Of a stretch of 64,000 bases of DNA, positions 61,049 through 64,000 are shown in pieces. Position 1 is the first letter of the stretch. The number at the start of each line of letters is the position of its first letter. The DNA is from Rhizobium sp. R634 (GTDB lineage: Bacteria; Pseudomonadota; Alphaproteobacteria; Rhizobiales; Rhizobiaceae), in contig NZ_LOKW01000026.1 of NCBI RefSeq assembly GCF_002211305.1, forward strand, positions 248,001 to 312,000, read 5' to 3'. The position numbers were made by a program, and so were the translations under genes. The notes under the pieces were generated by a model. It saw nothing but the letters and a program-made list of their open reading frames with translations, ran no database searches and was not told where the DNA came from.

Positions 61049-61080
61049 AAAAGCCGCAAGTGTTGTGGCTTTTAGCTTTT
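61049..61080 (+). terminator. Terminator-like hairpin with T-rich tail
   Basis: AAAAGCCGCAA pairs with TTGTGGCTTTT (one G-T pair) around GTG, then AGCTTTT. Likely the main terminator of the FliO-like gene. Confidence 0.6.
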
Positions 61081-61230
61081 AGAAACGCTCCGGACTCCCC
61101 TTGGCGTCGATCCTTTGTTATCCCTCAAGGTCGAAGAGCGTTGGCGCACTGAGGTTCACTTTGCCTAAGTAAATACCGGTCTCACTCCAGTTTCACCCGT
61201 ACTTCAGGGCGGCAAGATGCCGTCCGCGGT

Positions 61231-61244
61231 ATGAACATGTTCAT
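61231..61244. promoter_or_regulatory. Perfect 14-base palindrome in the DUF1062 upstream region
   Basis: ATGAACATGTTCAT at 61231-61244. It could be an operator for the DUF1062 gene, whose start is 159 bases downstream. The rest of the 395-base gap (61008-61402) holds only the hairpins listed. Confidence 0.35.
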
Positions 61245-61402
61245 CGGGTGGTGGCGAGAGACCGGTTTGGCATTGTCAATTGTGCCAGGTGCAGCTCCGC
61301 TGCTTAAGCTCTTCAGCCGCCCACAACATCGCCACGCCGCGTCCCGTAAGGGTTTTCTCATGCACCATCCTGGTGGACTTCCGAACGGAAGACCAACACG
61401 AT

Positions 61403-62038
61403 ATGTGCAAGACACTTCAGGTCCGGTGGACCATCACCCCTCAGACAGCGCCTCAGCCTTGGATAACATGCAGCGGATGCGGAGGTTTGAGAGCCTTCCG
61501 GAGCAGCGACAGGATCCGGCTCAACGCCAACGGCCGCAAGCTCGATGCCTGGCTCATCTATAAATGCCTGATTTGCCAGAAGACATGGAACCGGCCAATC
61601 CTGGAACGGCGGAATGTTCGCGGCATCGATCCAGTGATTCTTAATGCGCTGCAGTCCAACGACCCGGATTGGATCCGCGCAGAAGCCTTCAATATCGAGG
61701 CTCTCAGGCGTAAGTCACCACGCGTGGACGAATTCGCCGAGTTCGACATTACAAAGCAGATACGGCGTCAAACGGCAGATTGGACGAGATTGGAAATCGA
61801 GCTGATGGTCCCGTTGCCGATCAGCACGCGCCTCGACCGTCTGCTGGCCACGGAGCTGAAAGTGTCGCGCTCGCGGCTGCAGGCTCTTCAGGAACACGGC
61901 AAGCTTCTGATCGACACCGATGGTGCAGCCGCTTTGCGGCGGCGGATCGGAAACGGCGCCCGCATTTTGATTGACCTCACCACGGAGGCCGATCGCGAGC
62001 AATCGTGGAGGCCGGCCGCGACTGGTAACCCCCTATAA
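61403..62038 (+). CDS. DUF1062 domain protein
   Basis: 211 residues. DUF1062 pattern: an N-terminal four-cysteine zinc-ribbon-like unit (CSGCG ... KCLICQKTWNRPI) followed by an S4-like region (PISTRLDRLLATELKVSRSRLQALQEHGKL). Function unknown; the S4-like part suggests RNA binding (inference). ATG 61403 gives the family length; the frame is open to 61280 without conservation and no ribosome site is well placed. Confidence 0.82.
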   Translation: MCKTLQVRWTITPQTAPQPWITCSGCGGLRAFRSSDRIRLNANGRKLDAWLIYKCLICQKTWNRPILERRNVRGIDPVILNALQSNDPDWIRAEAFNIEALRRKSPRVDEFAEFDITKQIRRQTADWTRLEIELMVPLPISTRLDRLLATELKVSRSRLQALQEHGKLLIDTDGAAALRRRIGNGARILIDLTTEADREQSWRPAATGNPL

Positions 62039-62042
62039 ATGA

Positions 62043-62080
62043 AAGGCGCCGCGATAGGATCGCGGCGCCTTGTTCCATTT
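62043..62080. terminator. Bidirectional terminator between DUF1062 and dksA
   Basis: AAGGCGCCGCGAT (62043-62055) pairs perfectly with ATCGCGGCGCCTT (62059-62071) around a 3-base loop. T-rich bases follow on both strands, serving both convergent genes. Confidence 0.75.
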
Positions 62081-62099
62081 CACGGCGACACGAAAACCG

Positions 62100-62519
62100 T
62101 CACTCGTCGCGATAGACTTTTTCGCGGCGCTCGTGACGCTCCTGCGCCTCGATCGACAGCGTCGCGATCGGGCGGGCGTCGAGACGCTTGAGGCCGATCG
62201 GTTCGCCGGTTTCCTCGCAGTAGCCGTATGTGCCGTCTTCGATGCGCTGCAGCGCCGCGTCGATTTTGGAAATCAGCTTTCTCTGCCGGTCGCGGGCGCG
62301 AAGTTCGATCGCCCGGTCGGTTTCCGATGACGCTCGGTCGGCGAGATCGGGATGGTTTGCGCTTTCCTCGGCCAGATGGTCGAGTGTCTCGCGCGCTTCT
62401 CTAAGGATATCGTTTTTCCAGGCTACCAGCTTCGCCCTGAAGTAGGCACGCTGGTTTACGTTCATGAACTCTTCCTCTTCCGAGGGAACGTAATTGCTAA
62501 GATCGATCTTCTCACTCAA
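62100..62519 (-). CDS. dksA: RNA polymerase-binding transcription factor DksA
   Basis: 139 residues from TTG 62519, which has AGGAG 7-8 bases upstream. DksA enters the RNA polymerase secondary channel and works with ppGpp. A coiled-coil region (~30-100; with the tip WKNDILREARETL) and the C-terminal finger region YGYCEETGEPIGLKRLDARP are present. The four-cysteine zinc finger of E. coli DksA is reduced to one Cys. Starts at 62540 and 62582 are in frame but lack support. Confidence 0.93.
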   Translation of the reverse strand: MSEKIDLSNYVPSEEEEFMNVNQRAYFRAKLVAWKNDILREARETLDHLAEESANHPDLADRASSETDRAIELRARDRQRKLISKIDAALQRIEDGTYGYCEETGEPIGLKRLDARPIATLSIEAQERHERREKVYRDE

Positions 62520-62793
62520 CGCGATTCTCCTGAAGAACATCTCATGGCGGGCTGTATATCCCAAGCGCTGGCCGCGATTCAAGCCAAATACGACAGGTAA
62601 ACAGATTTTTAAATCTGTTACAATTTCCGGCTAACGATCTATTTTCTCATCATTATTCCGGCTGCCGTTTTTTGCTTCGCCTTCAAAACGCCGTGTTGTC
62701 GGCCAGCTTTCGGCCAGTCGCTGCACGCCTGCCGGTTGACGGCGGCCGATTGCAGCCATTACTGAAAAGACCCGCTCGATCCTGGATTTGCCC

Positions 62794-63288
62794 ATGACCG
62801 TACCCCTGCCTCCGCCCAACCGCATCTATCTCCTGCGCCATGCCGAGGCCGCCTGGGCCGAACCCGGACAGCGCGATTTCGACCGGCCTCTCAACGAGAA
62901 GGGCTATGGCGATGCCGAAATCATCGCCGACAAGGCCGCCGACAAAGGATATCGCCCCGATCTTCTGATCAGTTCGACGGCGCGGCGCTGCCGCGGCACG
63001 GCCGACGCCGTCCACCGGGCGATGGGGCTCACGCTCGACCTGCGTTATGTCGATGCGCTCTATAACGCCACCGTCGATACCTATATCGAGATCATCGACG
63101 CGCAGGATGCGGCGTCCGTCATGCTGGTCGGCCACAACCCCACCATGGAGCAGGCGCTGGAGGCGCTGATCGGTCACGAAGCGATGGTCCGCGCCCTTCC
63201 CGGCGGCTTTCCGACGGCTGGCCTTGCCGTCATCGATTTCGCTGCGTCGGTCAACGCCTGGCGCCTTGCCGATTTCGTGGTCGTCTGA
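62794..63288 (+). CDS. SixA-type histidine phosphatase
   Basis: 164 residues. Phosphoglycerate-mutase superfamily: catalytic RHAEAAW (RHG motif) at ~14-20, ARRCRGTAD (second Arg), and VGHNPTMEQ (second His). Small SixA-type phosphatases remove phosphate from phosphohistidine proteins; target unknown. ATG 62794 is chosen over TTG 62788. Confidence 0.9.
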   Translation: MTVPLPPPNRIYLLRHAEAAWAEPGQRDFDRPLNEKGYGDAEIIADKAADKGYRPDLLISSTARRCRGTADAVHRAMGLTLDLRYVDALYNATVDTYIEIIDAQDAASVMLVGHNPTMEQALEALIGHEAMVRALPGGFPTAGLAVIDFAASVNAWRLADFVVV

Positions 63289-63363
63289 AGTCTTTCGCGC
63301 CGCTTCTTTTTCGGGCGGCGCGTCCTTCCTATATTGCCGGCAGTCACCACCCGGAATCGCGCC

Positions 63364-64000
63364 TTGCCGCCACGCCTGACATCCTTTGCCGACGACGCCC
63401 GCATCGCGTTCGATAATCTTGCCGACCGGGCAAGCGGCCTCGTCAATCCGACCGTGCGGCTCGGTGTTACCGGCCTCTCCCGCTCCGGCAAGACGGTCTT
63501 CATCTCCTCGCTGGTCCATAACCTGCTGCATGGCGGCCGCCTGCCGCTGTTCGACCCCGTGCAGTCGGGCCGCGTCTCGGCGGTGCGGCTGGAGCCGCAG
63601 CCGGACGATGCCGTGCCGCGTTTCCAATATGAGGATCACATTCGCGCGCTGGTGAAGGATCGCATCTGGCCGGATTCGACCCGCGCGATTTCCGAGCTGC
63701 GCATCACGCTGGATTATCAAAGCGCCAGCGGCTGGAACCGCCTGTTCTCGCCCGGCCGGCTGTCGATCGATATCGTCGATTACCCCGGCGAATGGCTGCT
63801 CGACCTGCCGCTACTCGGCAAGGATTACCGCACCTTCAGCGAGGAGACGATCGCGCTCGCGAAAACCGGCGTCCGCTCCGAGCTGTCGCGTGAATGGCTG
63901 GCGCTCACCCACGGCGCTGATATTGGCGCCGAGGCGGACGAAATGATCGCCCGCGGCCTTGCCACCGCCTTTGCCGATTATCTCAAGGCCTGCAAGGCCG
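63364..64000 (+). CDS. YcjX-like P-loop NTPase, 3' end missing
   Basis: At least 212 residues; the frame runs off the window without a stop. YcjX/DUF463 family: P-loop GLSRSGKT with the opening VRLGVTGLS, then IDIVDYPGEWLLDL as the DxxG-like switch. GTPase-type activity is expected; the role in stress response is poorly known. The start is probably TTG 63364, 75 bases after the phosphatase gene, with GGAA about 8 bases upstream. Confidence 0.88.
   Translation, partial: MPPRLTSFADDARIAFDNLADRASGLVNPTVRLGVTGLSRSGKTVFISSLVHNLLHGGRLPLFDPVQSGRVSAVRLEPQPDDAVPRFQYEDHIRALVKDRIWPDSTRAISELRITLDYQSASGWNRLFSPGRLSIDIVDYPGEWLLDLPLLGKDYRTFSEETIALAKTGVRSELSREWLALTHGADIGAEADEMIARGLATAFADYLKACKA

Overview
The window is chromosomal DNA of an alphaproteobacterium, most likely a Rhizobium of the R. 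etli / R. leguminosarum type. Supporting signs are high GC, a CckA hybrid histidine kinase, the purS-purQ-purL form of FGAM synthetase, a PagL-like lipid A deacylase, a recA leader with GTTC-type SOS boxes, and several families of palindromic intergenic repeats of the kind scattered through Rhizobiaceae genomes. Nearly all of it reads as core chromosome. I saw no prophage, conjugative module, CRISPR array, rRNA or recognisable tRNA. The first gene (tyrS) lacks its 5' end and the last (YcjX-like) lacks its 3' end.

Layout. 0-12 kb: tyrS end, a small secreted protein, a GH13 trehalose-synthase-like enzyme, a large AsmA/YhdP-type envelope protein, bcp overlapping a DUF455 ferritin-like gene, an M23 peptidase, a DEAD-box helicase, a NUDIX hydrolase, and a convergent TfoX-N protein. 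12-22 kb: flavin reductase, a Liv-type binding protein, rpe coupled to a DUF2259 gene, a small membrane protein, purB, two membrane proteins (low-affinity iron permease type and DUF2189), an RBBP9-type hydrolase, and a PAS-PAS-GGDEF-EAL protein. 22-33 kb: the purine block purC-purS-kptA-purQ, then a lipoprotein, a DUF1127 / MocR divergent pair and a PagL-like gene, then purL-bolA, a membrane hydrolase, a basic small protein and grxD. 33-46 kb: two tandem Bcr/CflA-type MFS pumps, a GNAT, two tandem inositol-monophosphatase-like genes, ttcA, glsA, rpsD, a HerA-type ATPase, murI-trmJ and a FUSC protein. 46-64 kb: a CxxC small protein, a secreted protein, icd, GNAT, GST, an AraC-GyrI regulator, alaS, recA, psuK-psuG (pseudouridine breakdown), cckA, a FliO-like protein, DUF1062, dksA, a SixA-type phosphatase and the YcjX-like start.

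How it fits together. purC, purS, purQ, purL and purB cover four steps of IMP/AMP synthesis (FGAM synthetase, SAICAR synthetase, adenylosuccinate lyase). An RNA 2'-phosphotransferase gene (kptA) sits inside this run and overlaps the purQ start by 4 bases. bolA and grxD lie 2.1 kb apart and encode a known Fe-S partner pair. psuK and psuG form a two-gene pseudouridine catabolic unit divergent from recA.

The most interesting observations are the kptA insertion in the pur operon, two copies of a ~147-bp three-hairpin element with a compensatory base change, a perfect operator-like palindrome touching the start codon of the MocR gene, a nested palindrome resembling fused insertion-sequence ends upstream of purL, and a DksA that keeps only one of four zinc-finger cysteines. 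No wholly new multi-gene system is convincingly visible.
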